Source: Sulfurospirillum sp. UCH001
Lineage (GTDB): Bacteria; Campylobacterota; Campylobacteria; Campylobacterales; Sulfurospirillaceae
Length of the DNA stretch: 64,000 nt
Assembly: GCF_001548035.1 (NCBI RefSeq)
Contig: NZ_AP014723.1
Location: 868,001-932,000 of the forward strand
Reading direction: 5' to 3'
Part shown: one piece after another, positions 33,282 to 44,400 of the stretch
How positions within the stretch are numbered: the first letter of the stretch is position 1
How the letters are laid out: the number at the start of each line of letters is the position of its first letter
Program-made: the position numbers and the translations under genes
The notes under the pieces: model-generated
Database searches by the model: none
What the model was told of the DNA's origin: nothing
Seen by the model: the letters and a program-made list of their open reading frames with translations, nothing else

Positions 33282-34604
33282 ATGAATCTCGCAAAAATAT
33301 TATCTTTGGTGGTCATTAGTCTTCCAGTAGTTGCTTTTTCCTTAACATTAGAGGAAGGCGCAAAAACAATTCTCTCCTCAAGTCCAAAAGTGAAAGAGAG
33401 CGTGGAGAATTTTAATGGTGTGAAAAAAGAGTACAACATTGCAGAGAATGGGTATCTTCCAACACTGGATTTAGTAAGTTCGTACGGGCACGAGACTATT
33501 AAAGAACCAGGTTCAACGAAGATCTCTAGTACTATGGATGAAACGTCCTTAGTTTTAAATCAAAATCTTTTTAATGGTTTTGCAACAGAAAATGCGATTA
33601 AACAACAAAAAAGTAGGCTTGAGGCAGCATCATATGGTGTTACTGAAAAAGCAGATAGAACGTTACTTTCTTTTGCAAATGCCTATATTATGCTGTTAAA
33701 ACATAAAGAATTGCTCGCTTTAGCGCAGGAAAATGTTAAAACACATGAAGCGATTTATAAACAGATCAAAGAGCGTTCGGATTCTGGTTTTGGACGTCTT
33801 TCTGAAACACAACAAGCAGGAAGTAGATTTACTCTTGCTAGGTCCAATCTCATAGCACAAGAGAATAACTACAGAGATGCGATTTCGACATTTGAAAAGC
33901 TTTATGGTCAAAAAGTAGATGCAGATGAGTTGATCAAACCAGACTTTACATCAGTCATCCCTGCAAATTTTGAGAAAATTAATGAAAAAAGCTTTACATG
34001 TAATCCTTCCATTAAGGTTCAAGAAGCGAATGTAAGACTTGCAAGTGCTTTGTACGAAGGGTCTAAATCTGCTTTTTATCCAAAAGTTGACTTTGAAGTT
34101 GCTGGAACTGTTGGTCATGACATCGATGGACTTGATGGACGTAAAGAGAGCACATCGGCACTGTTAAAGCTTCGTTATAACCTTTACAACAAAGGTGCTG
34201 ACATGCTTAACAAAGAGAAATATGCCATCTTGATGATTAAAGAGAAAGAGACATTAGGAACATTAGAGCGTGATCTCAAAGAGAGTGTTAAATTTTCATG
34301 GGAGAGTTATGAATCAACTCAAAAACGTATTGCGTTCCTAAAAGAGCATAGAGATTTCAGTAAAGAGACTCTTACTGCATATCAACAAGAGTTTGCGATC
34401 GGTAAGCGCGATCTTATCAACCTTTTGGATGCTGAGGGTGAGTACTACTCTGCTAGACAAGCTTTAGCAGAAGCAGAAGCAACTTTGATGTATGCTAGAT
34501 ACAGACTTTTAGATAACATGGGTGTTATTACAGATTACTTTGAACCATCTTTTGCTCAAATGTATGATGTTCAGTCATGTTCTCATAGAAGCGTTTCATT
34601 TTAA
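33282..34604 (+). CDS. TolC-family outer-membrane channel of the type I secretion system (LapE-like), 440 aa
   Basis: A signal peptide (MNLAKILSLVVISLPVVAFS) is followed by two similar halves of helix and strand as in TolC. They start LTLEEGAKTILSSSPKVKE, with NLFNGFATENAIKQQKSR and YNLYNKGADMLNKEKYAI as the repeated outer-membrane barrel motifs. The protein forms the trimeric exit channel for the adhesin encoded at 41460. It is the first gene of a co-directional operon with the protease, c-di-GMP receptor, ABC exporter and adaptor, which defines this as a dedicated LapE-like channel rather than a drug-efflux TolC. Confidence 0.88.
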   Translation: MNLAKILSLVVISLPVVAFSLTLEEGAKTILSSSPKVKESVENFNGVKKEYNIAENGYLPTLDLVSSYGHETIKEPGSTKISSTMDETSLVLNQNLFNGFATENAIKQQKSRLEAASYGVTEKADRTLLSFANAYIMLLKHKELLALAQENVKTHEAIYKQIKERSDSGFGRLSETQQAGSRFTLARSNLIAQENNYRDAISTFEKLYGQKVDADELIKPDFTSVIPANFEKINEKSFTCNPSIKVQEANVRLASALYEGSKSAFYPKVDFEVAGTVGHDIDGLDGRKESTSALLKLRYNLYNKGADMLNKEKYAILMIKEKETLGTLERDLKESVKFSWESYESTQKRIAFLKEHRDFSKETLTAYQQEFAIGKRDLINLLDAEGEYYSARQALAEAEATLMYARYRLLDNMGVITDYFEPSFAQMYDVQSCSHRSVSF

Positions 34605-34635
34605 ATGAGCTATGGCTAGAGCCATACTAAAATAG

Positions 34636-35280
34636 ATGCGCCAAAAGCTCTTCTTACTCATAGCGTTAGTCGTTGTCTTAACGCTGTATGCGGGGCAAGA
34701 GTTTTTTACGCAAGAAGTACTAAAAAAAGTAGAAGTAAAATACGGAGGACAAGCGAAGCGAAGAGTTGAAGCCCTTAATGGGCTGATGCTGTCGCTTCAG
34801 GCCTCCCCAGAGCCTGAGAAGCTTGAGAAGGTCAATAATTTCTTTAATCAGATGCGTTTTGCCTCTGATGAAGAAGTGTGGCATCAAAAAGATTATTGGG
34901 CGACACGTATGGAATTTATCGGTAAAGGTGCAGGAGATTGTGAGGACTTTGTGATAGCTAAGTACTTTACATTAAAGCAGCTTGGAATTTCCACGAATAA
35001 GCTTTTTTTTACGTACGTTAAAGCTGTCAAATACCAACAATCGCATATGGTGTTGACCTATTTTGAAACACCAACTTCTGTTCCTCTTGTTCTTGATAAT
35101 ATCAATTTTAAGATTCTACCAGCAACGCAAAGGAGCGATTTGATCCCCGTTTATAGTTTTAACGGTGATGCCCTCTACCTTGCTAAACAACAGGGGTTAG
35201 GACAAATTGTACCTTCTGGGATGGAAAAAAATAAAAAATGGTTTGAGTTGGTAGATAAGATAAGGAGAGAAGGGTTATGA
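34636..35280 (+). CDS. lapG: LapG-like periplasmic transglutaminase-type cysteine protease, 214 aa
   Basis: The N-terminal hydrophobic segment (LFLLIALVVVLTLYAG) is a signal or anchor. The protease fold has the Cys-His-Asp triad at C102 (GAGDCEDFVIAKYF), H137 (YQQSHMVLTY) and D154 (LVLDNINF), the order seen in LapG. LapG cuts the N-terminal retention module of a large adhesin after TAAG-type sites when c-di-GMP is low, releasing the adhesin from the cell. The substrate here should be the adhesin at 41460, which has TAAG at residues 117-120. The gene overlaps the LapD-like gene by four bases. Confidence 0.92.
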   Translation: MRQKLFLLIALVVVLTLYAGQEFFTQEVLKKVEVKYGGQAKRRVEALNGLMLSLQASPEPEKLEKVNNFFNQMRFASDEEVWHQKDYWATRMEFIGKGAGDCEDFVIAKYFTLKQLGISTNKLFFTYVKAVKYQQSHMVLTYFETPTSVPLVLDNINFKILPATQRSDLIPVYSFNGDALYLAKQQGLGQIVPSGMEKNKKWFELVDKIRREGL

Positions 35281-37238
35281 CACTTTTTAAGCAGATCATT
35301 ATTGTTTTGTCTATATTTCAAACATTGATTTTTGGTGCTGTGATGTGGTTTAACTTTAACAGCTCAAATGAATATGTGAAACAACAAGCCTATACTGATG
35401 CATTGCATACAGCAAATTCGCTTGGCTTGTCTATTAGTTCTATTGCGACCGAAGAAGACACCTCCATGGCTGAAACGATGATTAATTCGGTGTTTGATAG
35501 TGGTTATTATGAAAAAATTATCCTCGAAAATATGAATAAAGAAGTTTTAGTAGATAAGATTCAAAAGGTCATTGTTGCAGATGTGCCTGATTGGTTTGTG
35601 AAGTATATCAAAGTAGAAACACCTATAGCGACATCTCAAATTATGCTTGGTTGGACACCTTATGGTATTCTCTCCGTACAACTCAATAGTGGGCATGCGT
35701 ATCGTCAGTTATGGACGATTTTTAAAGAAGTGCTTGCTGTCTTTATTGTTGTTTCTATCATTGGATTTTTCTGTTTACAGTTGATTTTAACGATTGTATT
35801 AAAACCACTCAAACGTGTGAAAGAGCAAGCCGAAGCTATTTTGGAGAGCGATTTTATTATTCAGCGCGATATTCCTTTTACGGAAGAGCTTAAAAATGTT
35901 GTTTTTGCTATGAACAGTATGGTGAAAAAAGTCAAAGAAATTTTTGAAAAAGAGGCTGAGGCTGTTCGTCTCTACCATGAACTTCTATACCAAGACACAG
36001 TTACTAAAATGTATAACCGTCGTTATTTCAACATCAAATTACAAGAGTATCTCTCCAGTGAAGCGAAAAATGCGCAAGGTGCTCTTATTTTAGTCTCATT
36101 AAATGATTTTGAACGACTCAAAAGTGAGCTTGGGTATCAAAAGAGTGAAGCGTTTATCAAAGAGATGGCTGCGTGCATTACGACGGCTATTCATAATCAA
36201 AAAGAGTATGTCAGCGCAAAACTCAATGATACTGATTTTGCTATTTTGGCTCCTGCTTCTTCACAAGCATCGTTTGATCTTTTGTGTGAAGAGATCAATA
36301 CGATGGTGAAAAATCTAACAAAACATTATGAGCTCAATGAAAAAGAGCACTTTATAAACATTGGCTATGCCAAATACTACGCAAAATCAGACTCCAAAGA
36401 GCTCTTCTCAAAAGCAGATTTTGCACTCTCTTCGTCTAAGGCTAAAGGTGCATTTAGCATTAACAGCTTTATCGAAGAAACAGGTGAGAACCAACTTCTT
36501 CTTGGCAAAGAAGCATGGACACAAGAGCTTAAAAGTGCTATGGATCAAAAACGATTTAAACTTGCTTATCAAAATGTTGTGGCGATCAATAACGTTTCTG
36601 ACGTTTTCCAGAGTGAATTTTTCCTAAGACTGCAAGATTACAATGGGCATCTCCATAATGCAGGGTATTTTATGCCAATGGTTATGGAATTAAAGCTCGG
36701 TGCGCTTTTAGATCATTATGTGATTGCAAGAAGTATTGAAGTGTTAAAAGAGCAATTATTTACCTCAAAATCAATCTGTATTAACCTTGGTAAAGATATT
36801 TTCATGCAAAGCAATGATTGGGCATGGTTGGAAGACAGTGTTGAAAGTTTTAAAAAAGTCGGGCTTGAAGAGCTCTATTTTGAGATGCCAAGTTCTGTAG
36901 ATATGCCGATTGAAATTCTGGTCAAATTTTCTAAATACTTACGTAATTTTGGCTATGGATTTGGTATTGATAATTTTGCGATCAACAGTGAGAGTCTTCT
37001 TGCAATTCAGCACATTAATCCAGATTACATCAAAATTCAAGCCTCCTATATGATTGATCTTTTTGGCGAAACTGGCTTAGATGCTCCAAATCGAAGTCTT
37101 GGCATTATCACCGATAGTATGGAAATTAAAGTGATTGCAACCAATGTTGAAAACAATGAGCAACGAGACAAATTGCAAAAAATGGGTATTAAGTATATCC
37201 AAGGCAGTTTTATTGCAGAACCTAAAATTATAGGATAG
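35277..37238 (+). CDS. lapD: LapD-like c-di-GMP receptor with degenerate GGDEF and EAL domains, 653 aa
   Basis: The protein has a membrane helix at the N-terminus, a periplasmic domain of about 120 residues, a second membrane helix (VLAVFIVVSIIGFFCLQLIL), a HAMP linker and tandem GGDEF/EAL domains. The GGDEF position reads LNDTDFAIL, and the EAL position reads SEFFLRLQDY, so both enzyme sites are lost, as in LapD, which binds c-di-GMP and holds LapG away from the adhesin. FGIDNFAINSESLLAIQHINPDYIK preserves the shape of the EAL fold. Overlap with the protease gene and location in the operon support this role. Confidence 0.9.
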   Translation: MTLFKQIIIVLSIFQTLIFGAVMWFNFNSSNEYVKQQAYTDALHTANSLGLSISSIATEEDTSMAETMINSVFDSGYYEKIILENMNKEVLVDKIQKVIVADVPDWFVKYIKVETPIATSQIMLGWTPYGILSVQLNSGHAYRQLWTIFKEVLAVFIVVSIIGFFCLQLILTIVLKPLKRVKEQAEAILESDFIIQRDIPFTEELKNVVFAMNSMVKKVKEIFEKEAEAVRLYHELLYQDTVTKMYNRRYFNIKLQEYLSSEAKNAQGALILVSLNDFERLKSELGYQKSEAFIKEMAACITTAIHNQKEYVSAKLNDTDFAILAPASSQASFDLLCEEINTMVKNLTKHYELNEKEHFINIGYAKYYAKSDSKELFSKADFALSSSKAKGAFSINSFIEETGENQLLLGKEAWTQELKSAMDQKRFKLAYQNVVAINNVSDVFQSEFFLRLQDYNGHLHNAGYFMPMVMELKLGALLDHYVIARSIEVLKEQLFTSKSICINLGKDIFMQSNDWAWLEDSVESFKKVGLEELYFEMPSSVDMPIEILVKFSKYLRNFGYGFGIDNFAINSESLLAIQHINPDYIKIQASYMIDLFGETGLDAPNRSLGIITDSMEIKVIATNVENNEQRDKLQKMGIKYIQGSFIAEPKIIG

Positions 37239-37240
37239 TT

Positions 37241-39409
37241 ATGGAATCACAAGTCGAAGTTAAACCTACCTATAAACTCGATCCATTATTGTCGTGTTTA
37301 GTTCTTTTTACTAAACTCTACAATGTCCCTTATAGCGCAGAAGCGCTCATGGCAGGCTTGCCTATTGAAAATGGATTTAGTTCTGTGGAACTTTTTTCTC
37401 TTAAAGGTGGCTCCAAATCACTTTTCTCACGTGCAGCAAAGCGTGCAGGATTTCTTACAAAGTTGGTACAAAAAGATCTCTCCGATCTTTCTCCATTGAT
37501 TTTACCTTGTATATTGCTTCTGAAAAATCGTGGAGCTGTTATTTTAGAGAGTTTTGATGAATCACATAAAAAAGCAAAGATTATTCATCCCGATATGGGA
37601 GAGGGCGAAAATTGGGTTAATGTAGAGACATTAGAGCAAGAGTATTTAGGATTTTGTTTTCTCCTTAAAAAAGAGTTTATGTCTCAAGAAGGTAGAGATA
37701 AGGTTTTAGAAAATGCCGGAAGCAATTGGTTCTGGGGAACATTGGTGCGTTCTAAACAGATCTATTTTGATGTTATTTTGGCTTCATTTGTGGTAAATCT
37801 TTTTGTCTTAGCCAGTCCATTGTTTACGATGAATGTTTACGATAGAGTCATCCCAAACAATGCAACAGAGACATTGTGGGTACTCTCCTTAGGTCTGTTT
37901 GTTGTGTATATTTTAGACATTGTTTTAAAGTTTGTGCGTTCTTACTTTCTTGAAATTGCAGGCAAAAAAAGTGATGTCATTATGTCATCTATCCTCTTTG
38001 AAAAAGTAATGGACCTCAAGATGGCGGCACGACCAAAATCTGTTGGTGCCTTCGCAAGCAATTTGCGTGATTTTGACGCTATACGCAACTTCTTTACATC
38101 CTCAACGTTAACAGCTTTGATTGACTTGCCTTTTGCACTGATGTTTTTAGTGGTGATCCACTTTATTGCTGGTAATTTGATGTTTGTACCTCTTGTCTTA
38201 ACATGGATTATTTTACTCTATACCTTTATGGTCAAAAACCCATTACAGCAAAGTATCCAAAGTACCTATGCAGCTTCTGCTATAAAAAATGGTATTTTGA
38301 TAGAGAGCCTGAATGCCATCGAGACGATTAAAACACTCTCGGCTGGTGGACATGCTCAGTGGAAGTGGGAAGAGGCCAGTGGTGAGATTGCTAATCGTGG
38401 TCTAAAATCTAAAGTTTTATCGAACTCTATTACGACTATTACCTCTTTTTTAGTTCAGCTCAATACCGTCATTGTCATTTTAATTGGCGTTTATATGATC
38501 AAAGAGGTTGAATTGACCATGGGTGGGCTTATTGCCGCTGTGATTTTATCTTCACGTGCGATTGCTCCTATGGGACAGGTTGCTGCACTCATTGCCAATT
38601 TTGAGCAGACACGTACAGCATACAGAGCACTTGATAACATTATGCAACTTCCTGTTGAAAGACCTGAAGGCAAAAAATTTGTCAGACGTGAGCGCTTTAC
38701 AGGACGTATTGAGTTTAAAAATGTCTCTTTTGCGTATCCCGAGAGCAATAAACATGCTTTGGAAAATATCTCGTTTAAAATCAATGCGGGAGAAAAAGTG
38801 GGTATCTTAGGGCGTAATGGCTCAGGTAAAACAACTGTTGAAAAACTCATTTTAGGGCTTTATGCACCCGATAGCGGTTCTGTTTTAATTGATGGGATTG
38901 ATATCAATCAGATTGATCCTGTTGATTTGCGTAAAAACATCGGTTATGTACCACAAGACGTAGTGTTATTTCACGGTACAGTACGTGAAAACATCGTCTA
39001 TAAAGCGCCTTATGTGGATGATGAGACCATCTTAAAAGTAGCAAAAATTGGTGGTGTTGATGAGTTTGTCGATGGACATCCTTTAGGGTTTGATATGCCA
39101 GTTTTGGAAAGAGGAGATGGTGTCTCAGGAGGACAGAGACAAAGTATCGCCATTGCAAGAGCATTTTTAGTGAATGCACCTATTATGCTTTTAGATGAAC
39201 CAACCAATTCATTGGATAACACTTCTGAGGGACGCATAAAACACCTTTTACACGAAGCAATTAAAGATAAAACCACTATTTTGGTAACGCACAAAATGTC
39301 CCTTCTAGATTTGGTTGATCGTTTAATTGTCATAGACAATGGTCAAATTCTCTTAGATGGCAAAAAAGAGGATGTTTTAGCGAAACTGGGTGGAGCGAAA
39401 CAGCCATGA
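37241..39409 (+). CDS. Type I secretion ABC transporter (LapB-like), 722 aa
   Basis: An N-terminal C39-like domain (residues 1-150, without a convincing catalytic Cys/His set) is followed by six membrane segments (about 170-440). The ATPase has Walker A GILGRNGSGKTT, signature VSGGQRQSIAIARA and Walker B IMLLDEPTN. It drives export of the unfolded adhesin through the HlyD-like and TolC-like partners. Length is usual for LapB/RtxB-type exporters. It follows the LapD-like gene by two bases and overlaps the adaptor gene by four. Confidence 0.92.
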   Translation: MESQVEVKPTYKLDPLLSCLVLFTKLYNVPYSAEALMAGLPIENGFSSVELFSLKGGSKSLFSRAAKRAGFLTKLVQKDLSDLSPLILPCILLLKNRGAVILESFDESHKKAKIIHPDMGEGENWVNVETLEQEYLGFCFLLKKEFMSQEGRDKVLENAGSNWFWGTLVRSKQIYFDVILASFVVNLFVLASPLFTMNVYDRVIPNNATETLWVLSLGLFVVYILDIVLKFVRSYFLEIAGKKSDVIMSSILFEKVMDLKMAARPKSVGAFASNLRDFDAIRNFFTSSTLTALIDLPFALMFLVVIHFIAGNLMFVPLVLTWIILLYTFMVKNPLQQSIQSTYAASAIKNGILIESLNAIETIKTLSAGGHAQWKWEEASGEIANRGLKSKVLSNSITTITSFLVQLNTVIVILIGVYMIKEVELTMGGLIAAVILSSRAIAPMGQVAALIANFEQTRTAYRALDNIMQLPVERPEGKKFVRRERFTGRIEFKNVSFAYPESNKHALENISFKINAGEKVGILGRNGSGKTTVEKLILGLYAPDSGSVLIDGIDINQIDPVDLRKNIGYVPQDVVLFHGTVRENIVYKAPYVDDETILKVAKIGGVDEFVDGHPLGFDMPVLERGDGVSGGQRQSIAIARAFLVNAPIMLLDEPTNSLDNTSEGRIKHLLHEAIKDKTTILVTHKMSLLDLVDRLIVIDNGQILLDGKKEDVLAKLGGAKQP

Positions 39410-40731
39410 AAAAATATTATGATGAAAATGATTTAGAGTTTATGTCGAGTCTTAGTGAGGCAGTGTTGCAAAAAGCACCGAGTTCTTCTCGTAAGATTCT
39501 GTGGGTTATAGCGATTGCTGTATTTTGGGTTATTCTTTGGGCAAGTATTGCTGAAGTGGATGAATTAACAAGAGGCGAAGGAAAAGTTATTCCGACACAA
39601 CAGTTGCAGGTGATTCAAAACTTGGAGGGTGGAATTGTCTCTGAAATTCTTGTCAAAGAGGGTGATAACGTTAAAAAAGGGCAAGTTCTTCTTAGAATTG
39701 ATGATAAAAATTTTGCAAGTTCCTTTGGTGAGAGCAGACTACGCTATGTTGAGTTAAAAGCAAAATCGATGAGGCTTGAAGCAGAAGCCAATGCCCAACC
39801 ATTTTCTATCAATAACGATACAAGTCCAGAAATGCAAAAGCAAATCGCATATGAAAAAAGTTTATACGACTCTAATCAAGAACAATTGTTAAAAAATATT
39901 CAAATTTTGCAAGAACAAGCACGACAAAAAGAGAATGAGCTTACGGAGTTAGAATCCAAAGTATCGCAATTACAAAATAGTTACGAGTTGGTAAAACGAG
40001 AGCTATCTATCATGGAACCACTTGTTAAAAAAGGATTGGTTTCTGAGATGGAATTTTTACAGTTAAAGCGCCAAACCAATAATATTCAAGGTGAATTGCA
40101 AACAACAAGACTTGCTATCCCAAGAGTTCAATCAGCCATTTTAGAAGTAAAAAGTAAACGTGGTGAGGCTGAGCTAAATTTTAAAAATCGTGCTAAAAAA
40201 GAGCTCAATGAAGCTGTTGCTGAAATGTCTCGTCTTCAAGAAGTGCATACTAGCTTAGAAGATAGGGTACAAAGAACACTTGTTCGCGCTCCAGTTGATG
40301 GGACGATTAAACAATTGCTGGTCAATACTGTTTCAGGCGTTGTCAAACCTGGTATGAATATTTTGGAAATTGTACCAACCGAAGATACGCTTTTAATAGA
40401 GGCAAAAATTAAGCCTTCTGATGTTGCTTTTTTAAGGCTCGGTCTTGATGCAACGGTCAAATTTACAGCCTATGATTTTTCAATTTATGGCGGACTTAAA
40501 GGTAAATTGGTCTTTATCAGCGCAGATACTATTACGAATGATAGAGGAGAAAGTTATTATTTGGTACATATTAAAACCGATAAAAATCATCTAGGAACAC
40601 CTGAAAAACCATTGGCATTGATGGTTGGTATGACCACAACGGTTGATATTTTAACAGGTAAAAAAACCGTTTTAGATTATTTGCTCAAACCAATTTTAAA
40701 AGCCAAACAGAATGCATTGAGGGAGCGTTGA
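39406..40731 (+). CDS. HlyD-family membrane-fusion protein (LapC-like), 441 aa
   Basis: One membrane helix near residue 30 (ILWVIAIAVFWVILWASIA) is followed by a biotinyl-lipoyl half domain (GGIVSEILVKEGDNVKKGQVLLRIDD), a long coiled coil (about residues 130-280) and the second half (VRAPVDGTIKQLLVNTVSGVVKPGM). The C-terminal region is a beta barrel. It bridges the ABC exporter and the TolC-like channel. The order and overlaps of these genes form the complete type I secretion apparatus. Confidence 0.93.
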   Translation: MKKYYDENDLEFMSSLSEAVLQKAPSSSRKILWVIAIAVFWVILWASIAEVDELTRGEGKVIPTQQLQVIQNLEGGIVSEILVKEGDNVKKGQVLLRIDDKNFASSFGESRLRYVELKAKSMRLEAEANAQPFSINNDTSPEMQKQIAYEKSLYDSNQEQLLKNIQILQEQARQKENELTELESKVSQLQNSYELVKRELSIMEPLVKKGLVSEMEFLQLKRQTNNIQGELQTTRLAIPRVQSAILEVKSKRGEAELNFKNRAKKELNEAVAEMSRLQEVHTSLEDRVQRTLVRAPVDGTIKQLLVNTVSGVVKPGMNILEIVPTEDTLLIEAKIKPSDVAFLRLGLDATVKFTAYDFSIYGGLKGKLVFISADTITNDRGESYYLVHIKTDKNHLGTPEKPLALMVGMTTTVDILTGKKTVLDYLLKPILKAKQNALRER

Positions 40732-40732
40732 T

Positions 40733-41347
40733 ATGGTAATCCTTTACTCTTCTCATCCTGAAGTTATTCAATCATGGCAAAGTGCTTTAAAATCTGAAGA
40801 AATTCATATATGTCATCATGAAAAAGCACTCTTATCACTTTTACAGACTGTAACATCTAATGTTGTTTTATTGCTTGAAGAGAGACATTATGATGATGAT
40901 GGTATGGAAGGTTTTCTAGATTTGTTACAAACAGAATATCCTTATGTTAAAACAATGGTCTTTAGTCACAAGCCAAACTACACACAAGGCTCTATATTTT
41001 TGAAGTTTGGTATCAAAGCTTATGGTAATACACATATGGCACCTATTCACCTTCAAGAGGCGTTGAAAGTTGTGAAGAATGGTGACATTTGGCTCTATCC
41101 TGATTTTATTCAAACAATGATTCAAACACTCGCGTCACAAAAAACATCTCTACATGTTAGGCATGATTTGCTAGAAAAGCTCTCTCATAAAGAACGTGAA
41201 GTGGCTCTTTTAATTAAAGAAGGACTTAGTAACAAAGAGATTGCTACACGTGAAGGTACTACTGAGCGCACGGTTAAGGCACACCTTAGTTCCATCTACG
41301 AAAAAATTGGTGTAAAAGATCGTTTAGCTCTTGCACTGCTTCTCTAA
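40733..41347 (+). CDS. LuxR/NarL-type regulator with degenerate receiver, 204 aa
   Basis: The C-terminal HTH is standard (LSHKEREVALLIKEGLSNKEIATREGTTERTVKAHLSSIYEKIG). The N-terminal receiver-like domain has VLLLEERHYDDDG where the phospho-acceptor Asp is expected, so Glu49 may mimic a phosphorylated state. It follows the adaptor gene by one base and ends at a terminator just before the adhesin. It probably controls the adhesin gene or the whole Lap-type operon; the target is inferred from position. Confidence 0.85.
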   Translation: MVILYSSHPEVIQSWQSALKSEEIHICHHEKALLSLLQTVTSNVVLLLEERHYDDDGMEGFLDLLQTEYPYVKTMVFSHKPNYTQGSIFLKFGIKAYGNTHMAPIHLQEALKVVKNGDIWLYPDFIQTMIQTLASQKTSLHVRHDLLEKLSHKEREVALLIKEGLSNKEIATREGTTERTVKAHLSSIYEKIGVKDRLALALLL

Positions 41348-41352
41348 AAATT

Positions 41353-41382
41353 AATCTTATAAGCTTATATTTTTATAAGATT
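41353..41382 (+). terminator. Terminator after the Lap-type operon
   Basis: AATCTTATAA and TTATAAGATT form a 10-bp stem with a ten-base loop, followed by TTAATTA. It separates the secretion genes from the adhesin, which then has its own promoter. Confidence 0.7.
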
Positions 41383-41459
41383 TAATTACCCATTGGTACA
41401 ATAGACGCTCTTTTTCTTTTGTGTTAGTATGTCTCTAACAACAAAAAAAGGAGGCAATC

Positions 41460-44400
41460 ATGGCACTCTCTATAGGAACAATTAAGCAAATGAGCGGCCT
41501 TGTGATGGCGAAGAATTCACAAGGAGAAGATCGTGTTTTGAAAGTAGGTGATACTGTCTTTTTTGAAGACAATATCCGTACTATTGGTGCAGGTTCACAT
41601 ATCGTTTTAGGCCTCAATAATGGTCAGGAGATCGTTTTAGATGGAAACGATGCTGTTTTCCTCGACAAAAGTGTCTATGTCGCGGAGTCATTTGGTGAGG
41701 AAGCCGTTGTCGCGGGTAAAACAATGGATAATGTGGTCTCTGGTAAAAGTGTTGAAGAACTACAAGCGGCTTTATTAGAAGGTAAAGATATCAATGAACT
41801 TCAACCTACTGCTGCGGGTGAAGGTGGTGCCACTGTTGGCGGTGAAATGTCAACCAATGCGATGGCACGTTATGTTACGGGTGGTAACGAAAGTAATGTC
41901 GTTGCAGATTATCGTACCATAGGCGGCACAGGTGCAGGAGATGTAACGTATACAGCTCCAACCGGCGCTGTAACACCTATTGTCAATACTCCACCTTTAG
42001 GCAGCGATCTAGAAGTCATCACCAAAGAAGATACAAGTATTACAAGTGCACTTCCTGTTGCAACAGATGCCGATGGCAATGCAATTACGTATGCGCTTGC
42101 TGATGCTACCACCAATGGTACTGTTGTGGTCAATGCTGATGGTACGTATACTTATACACCAAATGAAAATTATAATGGACCAGATAGTTTTACCTATACC
42201 ATTAATGATGGAAATGGTGGAGAAAATACATATACGGTATTTATTAATGTAACTCCTGTTAATGACCCTGCCATCTTAAGTAGCGCAACTGTAAGCCTTG
42301 ATGAGACCAATGCAGTCCTTACTACAGGCGGAACACTCACTGTGACTGACGTAGATGATGGAGAAGCAGCGTATGTGGCACAAACCAATGTGGCAGGAAC
42401 CTATGGTACGTTCTCAATCGCTGCAGATGGCACATGGAGCTATGTCGCTAATGAGAGTTATGACTCACTTAATGCCGGTGATACGATTAGTGATACCTTT
42501 AGTGTTGCTAGTATCGATGGAACAACGAGCAGTGTTCAAGTAACCATTGTAGGAACCAATGATACAGCAATTCTAAGTAGCGCAACTGTAAGCCTTGATG
42601 AGACCAATGCAGTCCTTAGTACAGGCGGAACACTCACTGTGACTGACGTAGATGATGGAGAAGCAGCGTATGTGGCACAAACCAATGTGGCAGGAACGTA
42701 TGGTACCTTCTCAATCGCCGCAGATGGCACATGGAGCTATGTTGCTAATGAGAGTTATGACTCACTTAATGCGGGTGATACCATTAGTGATACCTTTAGT
42801 GTTGCTAGTATCGATGGAACAACGAGCAGTGTTCAAGTAACCATTGTAGGAACCAATGATACAGCAATTCTAAGTAGCGCAACTGTAAGCCTTGATGAGA
42901 CCAATGCAGTCCTTACTACAGGCGGAACACTTACGGTTACCGATGTGGATGATGGAGAAGCAGCGTATGTGGCACAAACCAATGTGGCAGGAACGTATGG
43001 TACCTTCTCAATCGCCGCAGATGGCACATGGAGCTATGTTGCTAATGAGAGTTATGACTCACTTAATGCGGGTGATACCATTAGTGATACCTTTAGTGTT
43101 GCTAGTATCGATGGAACAACGAGCAGTGTTCAAGTAACCATTGTAGGAACCAATGATACAGCAATTCTAAGTAGCGCAACTGTAAGCCTTGATGAGACCA
43201 ATGCAGTCCTTAGTACAGGCGGAACACTCACTGTGACTGACGTAGATGATGGAGAAGCAGCGTATGTGGCACAAACCAATGTGGCAGGAACGTATGGTAC
43301 CTTCTCAATCGCCGCAGATGGCACATGGAGCTATGTTGCTAATGAGAGTTATGACTCACTTAATGCCGGTGATACGATTAGTGATACCTTTAGTGTTGCT
43401 AGTATCGATGGAACAACGAGCAGTGTTCAAGTAACCATTGTAGGAACCAATGATACAGCAATTCTAAGTAGCGCAACTGTAAGCCTTGATGAGACCAATG
43501 CAGTCCTTACTACAGGCGGAACACTCACTGTGACTGACGTAGATGATGGAGAAGCAGCGTATGTGGCACAAACCAATGTGGCAGGAACGTATGGTACCTT
43601 CTCAATCGCCGCAGATGGCACATGGAGCTATGTTGCTAATGAGAGTTATGACTCACTTAATGCCGGTGATACGATTAGTGATACCTTTAGTGTTGCTAGT
43701 ATCGATGGAACAACGAGCAGTGTTCAAGTAACCATTGTAGGAACCAATGATACAGCAATTCTAAGTAGCGCAACTGTAAGCCTTGATGAGACCAATGCAG
43801 TCCTTACTACAGGCGGAACACTTACGGTTACCGATGTGGATGATGGAGAAGCAGCGTATGTGGCACAAACCAATGTGGCAGGAACGTATGGTACCTTCTC
43901 AATCGCCGCAGATGGCACATGGAGCTATGTTGCTAATGAGAGTTATGACTCACTTAATGCGGGTGATACCATTAGTGATACCTTTAGTGTTGCTAGTATC
44001 GATGGAACAACGAGCAGTGTTCAAGTAACCATTGTAGGAACCAATGATACAGCAATTCTAAGTAGCGCAACTGTAAGCCTTGATGAGACCAATGCAGTGC
44101 TTAGTACAGGCGGAACACTTACGGTTACCGATGTGGATGATGGAGAAGCAGCGTATGTGGCACAAACCAATGTGGCAGGAACGTATGGTACCTTCTCAAT
44201 CGCCGCAGATGGCACATGGAGCTATGTTGCTAATGAGAGTTATGACTCACTTAATGCGGGTGATACCATTAGTGATACCTTTAGTGTTGCTAGTATCGAT
44301 GGAACAACGAGCAGTGTCACTGTCAATATTATCGGTACAAACGATGGTCCAATGGCAGAGTCAAAAGTCTTTACAACAGCAGAAGATACGCCAATTATCA

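Noticed and set aside
41391-41410. A sigma-54 promoter-like TTGGTAC before the adhesin
   Set aside because: The second element does not fit TTGCT at the right spacing; TACAAT at 41397 could equally be a weak -10 box.
42270-44348. Regular repeats that might suggest a CRISPR array
   Set aside because: The units are 297 bp, contiguous and in frame within a coding sequence, with no unique spacers.
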